NCBI GenBank assembly: GCA_021200345.1
Contig: JAJQGR010000089.1
Coordinates: 1-8,477 of the forward strand
Direction of reading: 5' to 3'
From: Lachnospiraceae bacterium
GTDB lineage: Bacteria > Bacillota > Clostridia > Lachnospirales > Lachnospiraceae
DNA: 8,477 nt
Positions within the stretch are counted from its first letter, which is position 1. Each line of letters starts with the position of its first letter. The position numbers and the translations under genes are program-made. The notes under the pieces were generated by a model that was not told the DNA's origin, ran no database searches, and worked only from the letters and a program-made list of their open reading frames with translations. Positions 1-6,366 of the stretch are shown here, in pieces.

Positions 1-242
1 TTTCCCATGGACACATAGACATTGCCGCGCTCAGAAAGCTCCATAATATAGCGCAGAGTCCGCAGACTGTCCGGCCCCTTATCGACCAGATCGCCAATGA
101 TCACCAGAATATCGTCCCGTGAATAATTCAGCTTTTTCAGCAGGTGAAACAGGTTGTCCATGTGCCCATGGATGTCGCTCATCACCAGAATCCGCTGGCC
201 TGGCCGGGCGGGGATTTCCTGTATTGTCGTTGCTTTTTTCAT
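1..242 (-). CDS. Metallophosphatase (PPP/calcineurin-like superfamily), N-terminal part only, cut by window edge
   Basis: Reading the minus strand from the ATG at 242 gives 80 residues with no stop before the window edge. The motifs of the calcineurin-like metallophosphoesterase fold appear in order: SDIHGH at residues 22-27 (the D-x-H metal site) and GDLVDKGPDS at 50-59 (the GDxxDRGP-type motif of PPP serine/threonine phosphatases and related ApaH-like enzymes). The fragment ends at SMG followed by AA, the start of what should be the GNHE/D motif. Predicted to be a soluble, two-metal phosphoesterase; its substrate (phosphoprotein, dinucleotide or other) cannot be told from this part. It starts 2 nt after the stop of the glycosyltransferase gene with only a weak GGGTAG-like purine stretch in front, so translational coupling is likely. 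The C-terminus and remaining metal ligands lie outside the window. Confidence 0.88.
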   Translation of the reverse strand, partial: MKKATTIQEIPARPGQRILVMSDIHGHMDNLFHLLKKLNYSRDDILVIIGDLVDKGPDSLRTLRYIMELSERGNVYVSMG

Positions 243-244
243 AT

Positions 245-2128
245 CTACCCAATCTCAAAAGTATGCCCGATCCAATTTACCAGACAGAGCCTGGAAAGCC
301 GGTCTTTGGCGATGGCTCCCAGCCGATATTCCCCCGCCGGGATATGCTGATCAAATTCAAAGGCAAAACCGGACAGGCCCACATTTTTCTGGTCCGGCAT
401 ATTGCGCTCCAGATCCACACGATACTGATCCGTATACTCTGCCTTGTATATTTTCTCCGGTTCAGACACCCTTTGCAGCAAAACCGCCTTGTCAAAGCAG
501 GCGTTGTCGCTGCCCAGCACCACAATCCAGCCCTGCATCCGTTTTGTGGTATTCATTTCAAACACACAGCGCAGACATTCGTCAGGCCGTGCGTTCTCCG
601 GTACCCGGAACAGCTCTGCGTTTCTCACATCCTTTAATACCAGTCCCTCCTTGTAGGCCGGATGGATGTCTGTATCCAGCAGCCTGCAGTTTAATTCCGG
701 ATGATAATAAGGATCTCTCCCGTCCAAAGCCGGGTGACGGGCACTTAAAATATTTCTTTCCCTCACCAGCCGGCGCTGATCCTCGGGAGAATCCTCTTTT
801 CCCCGGCTTAAGGATTCATGATGGTAAAGCCGGATATTATTACAGTTAATATTGTGGTATCCTTTATCATACAGAGAATAGCAGATATCCACATCATTAA
901 ATGCCACCCGCAGGCTTTCCTCAAATCCGCCTACCTCCCGGAAACGATCCGCCCGCAGCAAAAGACAGGCTCCGGTCACCGCCAGCATATTGCGTATTCC
1001 GCGGTTTCTGTCATCATAATATTGGCCGCTGTCGTTGAGAAACTGCAGCTTGTGCATGGGTCCGATTATGATATTGGTAATCCCCGCATGCTGAATCTGG
1101 TCCCCGCCGGGATAAAAAAGCTTCGCTCCCACGGCTCCTGCCCAGTCGGATAACGCTTTTGCCGCCATCACCTCCAGCCAGCCCGGCTCGATTGCCTCCG
1201 CGTCATCATTCAGAAACAGCAGCAAAGTTCCCTTTGCATGTGCGGCGCCGGTATTGCACATATTGGAGAAATTAAAGGTCTTCTGTTCATAAATATAGGA
1301 AGTGTTTTGAAGCATGGAACCGGAAGCTTTCGATTCCGTCAAAAGCTTCTCCAGCTTTCTCTCCACTTTCTCTTTGGTCTCCAGGCTGCTGCCATTGTCC
1401 ACCACGATAATTTCATAACGAATTCCTTCAATCGTAGAAGGCAGAGAATCCAGACAGCGGCTCAAAATCTCATAGTGATCCCTGGAGGGAATAATAATGG
1501 ACACCATTTCCTCCGACAAATCCGGCAGCTCCACCGGCCTGTGCTCCTTCGCCGTAGGCAGCCAGTCCTCTTTTCTGTGAAATAAAATATAGGGGAGGTG
1601 CCCAACAGCCCAGCAACCCGGCGCACACGCCCCCGCCGCAGGCCACAGCTCCATCCGTGGTCGGCCCTGGGCATGCCTCTTTACAGCCTGTCCCCTGAAG
1701 GTGTGCTTGCTTTGATTTCCTGACGGCTCCGCAGCCTGTTCATAAAAGCTTCTGCGAACCGCCACAACTGCTCCCAGGTAATCGTGATCCAGATAAGTGT
1801 CCGGAGACCAGTCCGGCTTCAGCCAGGGATTGTCATATACCTGATTGGACAGTTCCACATCCTCGTCTCCGTACAGGATCAGGGTCTCAGGATGAGACTT
1901 CATATGGTCATTGATCAGTGAAATGGCGGCGGCGGACAGTTTCCCTTCCGCCTCTGTCAGCAACAGAATTTCGGACCAGAGCGCTTCTGCTCCCGGATCC
2001 GGATTCCCCACTTCCTTTTCCTGCTCCGCCAACCACTGATTATATGATTTTTGGACATTCCACTGTTTTAAATATTTTTGATCCCAGGGTTTCTCTCTGA
2101 GCCTTCGGACTGTAGTTCTAAGTGACAT
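245..2128 (-). CDS. Family 2 glycosyltransferase (rhamnosyltransferase-like) with a reduced N-terminal GT domain
   Basis: 627 residues, ATG at 2128. Residues about 45-195 resemble the latter half of a first GT2 domain: LYGDEDVE (85-92) and KPDWSPD (104-110) match the YSDED / KPDWSPD signature of bacterial tandem GT2 enzymes, but the usual N-terminal SIIVPVYN strand and DHDD metal motif are absent. Residues 209-445 form an intact GT-A domain: VSIIIPSRD (209-217), NDDA (307-310, DxD-like nucleotide-sugar/metal site), NDVDIC (411-416, catalytic-base region) and HHESLSRG (436-443). Residues about 500-627 form a C-terminal beta-rich extension of unknown role. There is no membrane segment, so it is probably a cytosolic or membrane-peripheral enzyme building surface polysaccharide or cell-wall glycan; donor and acceptor are not predictable. 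The NUDIX gene lies 80 bp upstream without an intervening terminator, and a phosphatase follows 2 nt downstream. GC-rich residues 140-175 fit the family poorly. Confidence 0.9.
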   Translation of the reverse strand: MSLRTTVRRLREKPWDQKYLKQWNVQKSYNQWLAEQEKEVGNPDPGAEALWSEILLLTEAEGKLSAAAISLINDHMKSHPETLILYGDEDVELSNQVYDNPWLKPDWSPDTYLDHDYLGAVVAVRRSFYEQAAEPSGNQSKHTFRGQAVKRHAQGRPRMELWPAAGACAPGCWAVGHLPYILFHRKEDWLPTAKEHRPVELPDLSEEMVSIIIPSRDHYEILSRCLDSLPSTIEGIRYEIIVVDNGSSLETKEKVERKLEKLLTESKASGSMLQNTSYIYEQKTFNFSNMCNTGAAHAKGTLLLFLNDDAEAIEPGWLEVMAAKALSDWAGAVGAKLFYPGGDQIQHAGITNIIIGPMHKLQFLNDSGQYYDDRNRGIRNMLAVTGACLLLRADRFREVGGFEESLRVAFNDVDICYSLYDKGYHNINCNNIRLYHHESLSRGKEDSPEDQRRLVRERNILSARHPALDGRDPYYHPELNCRLLDTDIHPAYKEGLVLKDVRNAELFRVPENARPDECLRCVFEMNTTKRMQGWIVVLGSDNACFDKAVLLQRVSEPEKIYKAEYTDQYRVDLERNMPDQKNVGLSGFAFEFDQHIPAGEYRLGAIAKDRLSRLCLVNWIGHTFEIG

Positions 2129-2138
2129 ATCAGTTTTC

Positions 2139-2144
2139 TTCCTT
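2139..2144 (-). promoter_or_regulatory. Ribosome binding site of the glycosyltransferase
   Basis: The minus strand reads AAGGAA inside a purine-rich run, 10 nt before the ATG at 2128. This supports that start. The 2129-2208 gap is AT-rich and shows no terminator hairpin, so readthrough from the NUDIX gene is possible. Confidence 0.65.
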
Positions 2145-2208
2145 TTGTTCTTTTCCTATTTTCCCATTAGAATTACTATTAACATTCCCGTTCTTTTCCG
2201 AAATCATT

Positions 2209-2670
2209 TTATGTACAGAAATTGACAATACTTTCTATCAGATCGTCGCCTTCATAGCGTAATTTCATGGAGAAAAATCCGCTGTCCTGATCCAGAAGCC
2301 GCAGGAATTCTTTGTCTCCCTCCCACAGTCTCAGTCCCGGAATGTCCTCCTTGGGAATCCACTTCAGTACCCCTTCCGCACACTCCGTCAGCTCTCCCTC
2401 AAAAGCGTCGGCTGTGTACAGAAACATCACCTCTGTCTCCCACAGGTCTGACACAAACGTCACAATTCCACGAAGACGATATCGTAAAAGCGTCAGTCCC
2501 GTCTCCTCCTTCACTTCTCTGAGCAGGCATTCCTCCGGCATCTCATCTGGCTTGAATTTGCCGCCCACGCCAATCCACTTTCCCTCGTTTAAATCATTTT
2601 TCTTCTTGATCCGGTGCAGCATCAGATAGGCGCCGTCTTTCTCGATATAACACAGCGTTGTGTTTTTCAT
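2209..2670 (-). CDS. NUDIX hydrolase, MutT/8-oxo-dGTP diphosphatase-like
   Basis: 153 residues. The NUDIX box is a perfect match to G-x5-E-x7-R-E-U-x-E-E-x-G-U: G37, E43, R51, E52, E55, E56, G58, L59 (box 37-59), with E52, E55 and E56 as the expected Mg2+ ligands. It is preceded by KWIGVGGKF (31-39), the loop arrangement seen in 8-oxo-dGTP hydrolases of the MutT/MTH1 type. It should be a cytosolic pyrophosphohydrolase removing oxidised nucleotides or a related nucleoside diphosphate derivative; the box alone does not prove the substrate. Length is normal for a single-domain NUDIX enzyme. The ATG at 2670 has a strong GAAGGAA ribosome binding site 5 nt upstream. It is the first gene of a possible NUDIX-glycosyltransferase-phosphatase transcript and is divergent from the S51 gene. 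Confidence 0.93.
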   Translation of the reverse strand: MKNTTLCYIEKDGAYLMLHRIKKKNDLNEGKWIGVGGKFKPDEMPEECLLREVKEETGLTLLRYRLRGIVTFVSDLWETEVMFLYTADAFEGELTECAEGVLKWIPKEDIPGLRLWEGDKEFLRLLDQDSGFFSMKLRYEGDDLIESIVNFCT

Positions 2671-2675
2671 AATGA

Positions 2676-2684
2676 TTCCTTCTT
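2676..2684 (-). promoter_or_regulatory. Ribosome binding site of the NUDIX gene
   Basis: AAGAAGGAA on the minus strand, ending 5 nt before the ATG at 2670. Well placed, and it fixes the start. Confidence 0.75.
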
Positions 2685-2705
2685 TGTGCTGTTTTGCAAT
2701 TTCAT

Positions 2706-2734
2706 ATTCTAATATATTCCGGGAAAATTGAAAA
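2706..2734 (-). promoter_or_regulatory. Candidate sigma-A promoter for the NUDIX gene (and perhaps downstream genes)
   Basis: On the minus strand, TTTTCA (2734-2729, 4/6 match to the -35 consensus) is separated by exactly 17 bp from TAGAAT (2711-2706, 5/6 match to -10). The spacer is AT-rich near the -10. Transcription would start near 2700, giving a leader of about 30 nt. This is a consensus match only. Confidence 0.5.
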
Positions 2735-2752
2735 GAGTTTCTTTCCTTTGGC

Positions 2753-2781
2753 TTGACAAATTATCTGATTTTACGTAAGGT
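2753..2781 (+). promoter_or_regulatory. Candidate promoter for the S51 peptidase-like gene
   Basis: A perfect -35 box TTGACA lies at 2753-2758. At a 17-bp spacing the -10 would be TAAGGT (2776-2781), only 3/6, so the promoter is either weak or activator-dependent. The palindrome TTACGTAA (2771-2778) overlaps the -10 region and could be an operator. Confidence 0.4.
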
Positions 2782-2797
2782 GAAGAAAAAATGAAGT

Positions 2798-2803
2798 GAG
2801 GTG
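2798..2803 (+). promoter_or_regulatory. Ribosome binding site of the S51 gene
   Basis: GAGGTG, 5 nt before the ATG at 2809; good spacing, and it supports this start. Confidence 0.7.
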
Positions 2804-2808
2804 CCGCA

Positions 2809-3555
2809 ATGATCGCTTTTTTGACCAGCTCCCCCAACGGGCGCTACAGAGAAACAGACCACAGGAGCATTGTCCCTCTAAACCCGGAGAACGGGTTTAC
2901 TGACAGGTTAAAAATCTACTGGAAAGATAGGGCAAAGGGCCTGCTGCTTTGTGCCATGCCGGATTTGCCAGACATAAATGACGCGATTGCCTCTTCCATG
3001 AAAACAACCTTTGAAGCCAGCGGATTCCCCGTAAGCGCCATGAACGTCTGTGACAGCCGGGACTTCTCCCAGGTTCAGCACCTGGCAGATTATGACTTTC
3101 TGATTCTGGGCGGCGGACATGTACCCACCCAGCATGCTTTCTTTGAAAAGATCGGCCTGCGGGAAGCTCTGAAAAAATATGACGGCATTGTCATCGGCAT
3201 CAGCGCCGGCACCATGAACAGCGCGAAAATCGTGTACGCTCAGCCGGAGGAAGAAAGAGAGAGCATCGATCTCTCTTATCAGAAGTATCTGAATGGACTG
3301 GATATCACGGATATCAATATCCTGCCCCACTATCAGGCAGTGAAAGACGATGTACTGGACGGTAAGCGCCTGTTCGAGGACATTACTTACGCGGACAGCT
3401 ATGGGCACAAATTCTATGCCATCGTGGACGGCAGCTATCTGCTGGTGGAAAACGGGGAGCAGACACTGTACGGGGAAGCCTGCCTGATCTCTGATGGACA
3501 GATCAGGCAGGTGTGCGAGGCAGGGAAGTCTCTGGTTCTTGGGCATAAGGAGTAA
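2809..3555 (+). CDS. Peptidase family S51 / class I glutamine amidotransferase-like protein (PepE-related)
   Basis: 248 residues, the only plus-strand gene. The order of motifs fits the PepE/cyanophycinase clan: LGGGHVPTQ (100-108, the GGGNT-type oxyanion loop), GISAGTMN (130-137) with the nucleophile Ser132 on the elbow, and ILPHYQ (171-176) with His174 as the likely catalytic histidine. The third triad residue cannot be assigned from sequence alone. No signal peptide, so cytosolic. Classical PepE hydrolyses Asp-X dipeptides and has a GWSAGAN elbow; the GISAG form is closer to the Listeria-type S51 subgroup, so the exact substrate is uncertain. Length is close to the family norm of about 200-240. 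It is divergent from the NUDIX gene and converges on metQ with a 30-bp gap. A perfect 12-bp inverted repeat sits near the 3' end of the coding sequence. Confidence 0.88.
   Translation: MIAFLTSSPNGRYRETDHRSIVPLNPENGFTDRLKIYWKDRAKGLLLCAMPDLPDINDAIASSMKTTFEASGFPVSAMNVCDSRDFSQVQHLADYDFLILGGGHVPTQHAFFEKIGLREALKKYDGIVIGISAGTMNSAKIVYAQPEEERESIDLSYQKYLNGLDITDINILPHYQAVKDDVLDGKRLFEDITYADSYGHKFYAIVDGSYLLVENGEQTLYGEACLISDGQIRQVCEAGKSLVLGHKE
3479..3511. repeat. Perfect 12-bp inverted repeat inside the S51 coding region
   Basis: Arms 3479-3490 and 3500-3511 (CCTGCCTGATCT and its complement) flank a 9-nt loop. It codes for residues around CLISDGQIRQ. No T tract follows on either strand, so it is not a classical intrinsic terminator. 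It lies 75-107 bp beyond the metQ stop on the minus strand and could form in the 3' end of both convergent transcripts. Confidence 0.7.
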
Positions 3556-3585
3556 TCTTCCCGGTCAAAGATTTCACATTATTTT

Positions 3586-4515
3586 TCAGAACATCGGCAA
3601 TACCGCGCCCTCGTAAGTGTCTGTAATATAATCTCTCACCTTATCCGTCAGGAGAGCATCCACCAATGCCTGCGTCTTGGCAGAGTTCTCATCGCCTTCT
3701 CTTACCGCAATGACATTTCCATAGGATGCCGCCGCCTCCGACTCAGAGGACTCCTGAGCAATCGTCTCCGTCAGGCCAGCCTCCAGGGCATAGTTGCCAT
3801 TGATCACCGCGATGTCCACGTCCTCTATGGATCTGGGAATCTGAGCCGCCTCCAGCTCCGTGATCTGCAGGTTCAGCGGATTATCCGTGATATCCAGCAC
3901 GGTGGCGGTCAGACCCGCCTCCGGATCCAGGGTAATCAGGCCGTTTGCCTCCAAAAGCAATAAGGCTCTCGCCTCATTGGTGGTATCGTTGGGAACTGCC
4001 ACTGTCGCCTTCTCCTGAAGCTCCTCCAGGCTTGAGGTCTTCCCCGCGTAGATCGCCATAGGCTCAAAATGTACGCTGACCGCGGCAACAAGATGGGTTC
4101 CATTTTCTTCGTTAAAGTTTTCCAGGTAAAGCACATGCTGGAAATAATTGGCATCCAGATCACCGGCCTCCAGAGCGGTGTTAGGCAGCACATAATCATT
4201 GTACTCCACAATCTGCAGATCATAGCCTGCCTCAGCCAGGTCGTCCCGAATGTACTCCAGAATCTCCGCGTGCGGGCTCACTGTAGCACCCACAATCAGG
4301 GGCTCCAGCTCTGAGTTTTCCTCTGCTTCTTCCACATCTGCTTCTTCCGCGTCGGCTTCTTCGCTCTCCACGCCCTCACTCTCTCCTGCTGCCTCTTCCT
4401 CAGTCTCCTCCGCTTCCGTGGACGAACTCACAGCAGAAGACGCGCCGGAGCAGCCTGAAATCAGTGCCCCTGTCAATGTCAGTGCCAACAGTAATGATAC
4501 AACTCTTTTTTTCAT
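3586..4515 (-). CDS. metQ: Methionine ABC transporter substrate-binding lipoprotein (NlpA/MetQ family)
   Basis: 309 residues from the ATG at 4515. An upstream in-frame ATG at 4554 lies inside metI and lacks a ribosome binding site, whereas 4515 has AGGAGG 10 nt ahead and begins a proper lipoprotein signal: MKKR, a hydrophobic core and the lipobox ISGC with Cys22 as the lipidated residue. A Glu/Ala-rich acidic linker covers residues 23-72. The NlpA (Lipoprotein_9) domain starts at VGATVSPHAEIL (75-86) and carries typical family segments such as EYNDYVLPNTAL, DANYFQH and VAVPND. It binds methionine (D- or L-, perhaps dipeptides in some relatives) outside the membrane and delivers it to MetI. 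It is last in the metNIQ operon, 19 bp after metI. Methionine is the commonest ligand of the family, but other amino acids are possible. Confidence 0.94.
   Translation of the reverse strand: MKKRVVSLLLALTLTGALISGCSGASSAVSSSTEAEETEEEAAGESEGVESEEADAEEADVEEAEENSELEPLIVGATVSPHAEILEYIRDDLAEAGYDLQIVEYNDYVLPNTALEAGDLDANYFQHVLYLENFNEENGTHLVAAVSVHFEPMAIYAGKTSSLEELQEKATVAVPNDTTNEARALLLLEANGLITLDPEAGLTATVLDITDNPLNLQITELEAAQIPRSIEDVDIAVINGNYALEAGLTETIAQESSESEAAASYGNVIAVREGDENSAKTQALVDALLTDKVRDYITDTYEGAVLPMF
4300..4449 (-). other. Highly acidic low-complexity tether of MetQ
   Basis: Residues 23-72 of MetQ, between the lipidated Cys22 and the folded domain. About 21 of the 38 residues from 34 to 71 are Asp or Glu, the rest mostly Ala, Ser and Gly. 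It includes a degenerate tandem of EEADx units encoded by 15-bp repeats. This is much longer and more acidic than the short tether usual in MetQ. Confidence 0.85.
4325..4369 (-). repeat. Three imperfect 15-bp tandem repeats in the metQ linker
   Basis: The plus strand shows GCTTCTTC starting at 4325, 4340 and 4355, an exact 15-bp period with diverged remainders. It encodes the repeated EEADx/EEA motif. The in-frame period would allow slippage to change tether length without a frameshift. Confidence 0.7.
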
Positions 4516-4534
4516 AATGATCTTTCCTCCTCTT

Positions 4535-5194
4535 TCATTTGATTCTCTTATCAATTCTTTTCACCAGCCTGGACCCGATCTCCTGAAAGATCTGCACGAT
4601 CAGCACCAGCAGCACTACCGTAATCAGCATCGTCTCATCATCATAACGATAGTATCCGTAATTCACCGCAATGGCCCCCAGTCCTCCGCCTCCGCAGAAA
4701 CCAGCCATGGCGGAATACCCCAGGATTGTGGCAAAGGATATGGTCACACCCACCAGTAACGATGGCCTGGCCTCCGGCAAGATCACCTTGCGGATAATCT
4801 GTAATGCCGAGGAGCCCATGGCCTGCGCCGCCTCAATCACGCCGGCGTCTACTTCTTTTAGTGAGGATTCCACCATTCGCGCCACATAGGGGGAAGCCGC
4901 CGCTACCAGCGGCACAATCGTGGCTTTCGCTCCGATCGTCGTTCCCACCACAAACCTTGTGAAAGGAAGAATGGCTACTAACAGGATCAGAAACGGAATG
5001 GAACGGATCATATTGATGATCGCGCCCACCACCGTATTGACCGCAGTGTTTTTGCAGATCCCGTTTCCGTCGGTCACATACAGGATCACCCCCAGAGGCG
5101 TCCCAATCAGGTAGGAAATCAGCATGGATACCAGCACCATATACAGGGTTTCCTGTATGCCTTCCCAGAAAAGCTGAATCATGCTCGCGCTCAT
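4535..5194 (-). CDS. metI: Methionine ABC transporter permease
   Basis: 219 residues, hydrophobic throughout, with about five predicted membrane segments (roughly 13-40, 50-80, 85-105, 145-175 and 187-207). The cytoplasmic EAA loop that docks on the ATPase is clear at 121-142: EAAQAMGSSALQIIRKVILP followed by EA. It carries the MetI-type signatures SIPFLILLVAILPFTR (65-80), a Gly-rich GFCGGGGLGAIAV stretch (165-177) and NYGYYRYD (178-185). It forms the MetI homodimer of the MetN2I2 importer in the cytoplasmic membrane. The ATG at 5194 overlaps the metN stop by 4 bp (ATGA), with AAGGAGG 9 nt upstream inside metN, so the two are translationally coupled. A second Met at residue 5 is a possible but less favoured start. 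Length is normal for the family. Confidence 0.96.
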   Translation of the reverse strand: MSASMIQLFWEGIQETLYMVLVSMLISYLIGTPLGVILYVTDGNGICKNTAVNTVVGAIINMIRSIPFLILLVAILPFTRFVVGTTIGAKATIVPLVAAASPYVARMVESSLKEVDAGVIEAAQAMGSSALQIIRKVILPEARPSLLVGVTISFATILGYSAMAGFCGGGGLGAIAVNYGYYRYDDETMLITVVLLVLIVQIFQEIGSRLVKRIDKRIK

Positions 5195-6204
5195 ACGTCT
5201 CCGCCTCCTTCCTCATAATGAATGCCCCTTTCCTCCAGAAAGCTTTCGATTTTTCGCAGTGCCTCCGGATCCCTGGGCTTTTCTATGATCATTTGCCCGT
5301 ATGCCTTGCCGCCCACATCCTCCGTATTGGCTCCCAGAATATTGATCATTTCCCCGGTATAAAGGGTCAGCTGGGAGATCACCGGTTCCGAGGACGAGAA
5401 CCCGTCAAAAGCAATTCTCAGACATCTCTGCGGAAGATCCATGGGCTGAATCCCACCCCCGGAAAGGATCATCTTTTTTGCCGTTTCCGATTGAGGATGC
5501 AAAAAAATTTCCCTGACCCGGCCCAGCTCCACCAGCTCCCCCTGGTTCATTACTCCCACACGGTCGCAGATCTGCTGGGCCACTTTCATTTCATGGGTAA
5601 TGACCACAATGGTCACGCCCCGGGTCTGATTGATCTTTTTTAATAAGTCCAGAATAGACTTCGTGGTAATCGGGTCCAGAGCGCTGGTGGCTTCATCGCA
5701 GAGGATCACTTCCGGATTTGTGGCGAGGGCTCTGGCAATGGCCACCCGCTGCTTTTGTCCGCCGGACAACTGAGACGGATAGGCCTTTGCTTTTTCTGTC
5801 AGGTCCACCAGCTCCAAAAGCTCTTTGATCCTTGCCTTTCTCTCACCTTTCTTCACTCCTGCAATTTCCAGCGGATAGCAGATGTTCTCCCACACATTTC
5901 TCTGCTCCAGCAGATTAAACTGCTGGAAAATCATCCCCATTTTCTGTCTTGCTTCCCGAAGCTGCCTGTTGTTCACCTCACAGAGGTTCACTCCCTGAAA
6001 AAAGACATTTCCATCCGTCGGTCGTTCCAGGAGATTCATACATCGGATCAGTGTGGATTTGCCCGCTCCGGAAAAGCCGATAATACCGAAAATCTCACCC
6101 TTCTGAATTTCCAGACTGACATTTCTGACCGCATTCACATTCAGTTTTTTGGATGTGAAGCTTTTGCTCACATGCTCAAATCTGATGACTGCCTCCTGGG
6201 CCAT
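5191..6204 (-). CDS. metN: Methionine ABC transporter ATP-binding protein
   Basis: 337 residues from the ATG at 6204. An in-frame ATG at 6258 would add 18 residues, but it has no ribosome binding site, while 6204 is preceded by a GGGGGAGAGGAAG purine stretch and gives the usual family length (about 340). ABC motifs are complete: Walker A GFSGAGKST (43-51), Q-loop Q94, signature LSGGQ (146-150), Walker B VILCDE (166-171) and H-loop H204. The C-terminal NIL/ACT-like domain (about 261-335) is the regulatory domain by which MetN of E. coli is inhibited when methionine accumulates; transinhibition is therefore likely but inferred. It energises import through MetI. First gene of metNIQ. No SAM (S-box) or T-box leader is recognisable in the short upstream region. 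Confidence 0.96.
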   Translation of the reverse strand: MAQEAVIRFEHVSKSFTSKKLNVNAVRNVSLEIQKGEIFGIIGFSGAGKSTLIRCMNLLERPTDGNVFFQGVNLCEVNNRQLREARQKMGMIFQQFNLLEQRNVWENICYPLEIAGVKKGERKARIKELLELVDLTEKAKAYPSQLSGGQKQRVAIARALATNPEVILCDEATSALDPITTKSILDLLKKINQTRGVTIVVITHEMKVAQQICDRVGVMNQGELVELGRVREIFLHPQSETAKKMILSGGGIQPMDLPQRCLRIAFDGFSSSEPVISQLTLYTGEMINILGANTEDVGGKAYGQMIIEKPRDPEALRKIESFLEERGIHYEEGGGDV

Positions 6205-6296
6205 GGCTTCCTCTCCCCCTCTTTTTACTCTTCTCAAATATCCCTTTCTGCTTTGCATGCCACTTTAACATAAAGAGGGAAATCCGTCTAATACAC
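6205..6296 (-). other. Upstream region of metNIQ, no clear promoter or riboswitch
   Basis: About 92 bp between the upstream terminator and the metN start. I see no well-spaced -35/-10 pair; TATGTT near 6270 is a weak -10 candidate. The region is too short for an S-box aptamer plus its own terminator and has none of the conserved S-box segments. A promoter must lie here or inside the terminator unless metN is read through from upstream. Confidence 0.4.
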
Positions 6297-6336
6297 AAAA
6301 AAAATACCCGGTTATAGGAAGAAACTATAACCGGGT
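6297..6336 (-). terminator. Strong intrinsic terminator of the short-chain dehydrogenase gene
   Basis: Perfect 12-bp stem with arms 6306-6317 and 6325-6336 (ACCCGGTTATAG and its complement) and a 7-nt loop. On the minus strand it is followed by one A and then eight consecutive T (6304-6297). It lies 68 bp past the dehydrogenase stop and isolates that gene from metN. The plus strand also shows a T-rich tail (6339-6350), so it could act in both directions, but no plus-strand gene points at it here. Confidence 0.92.
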
Positions 6337-6366
6337 GCTTTTTATTTCTTAAATTACATATTTCCG

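Noticed and set aside
154..849. Open plus-strand frame of 231 codons opposite the glycosyltransferase
   Set aside because: Pro/Cys-rich translation without motifs, no ribosome binding site, wholly antisense to a clear family 2 glycosyltransferase.
1462..1674. Frameshift splitting the glycosyltransferase in two
   Set aside because: The main frame is open throughout and family motifs resume in the same frame on both sides, so a single frameshift is excluded; only a compensated pair remains possible.
2908..3546. Long minus-strand frame antisense to the S51 gene
   Set aside because: No start context or motifs; the plus-strand frame carries the GGGH, GISAG and ILPHYQ motifs and a good ribosome binding site.
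4516..4554. Upstream ATG for metQ at 4554
   Set aside because: It lies within metI, has no ribosome binding site, and would put 13 polar residues ahead of the lipoprotein signal; the ATG at 4515 fits better.
6205..6258. Upstream ATG for metN at 6258
   Set aside because: No ribosome binding site and 18 extra basic residues not typical of MetN; 6204 gives the usual N-terminus.
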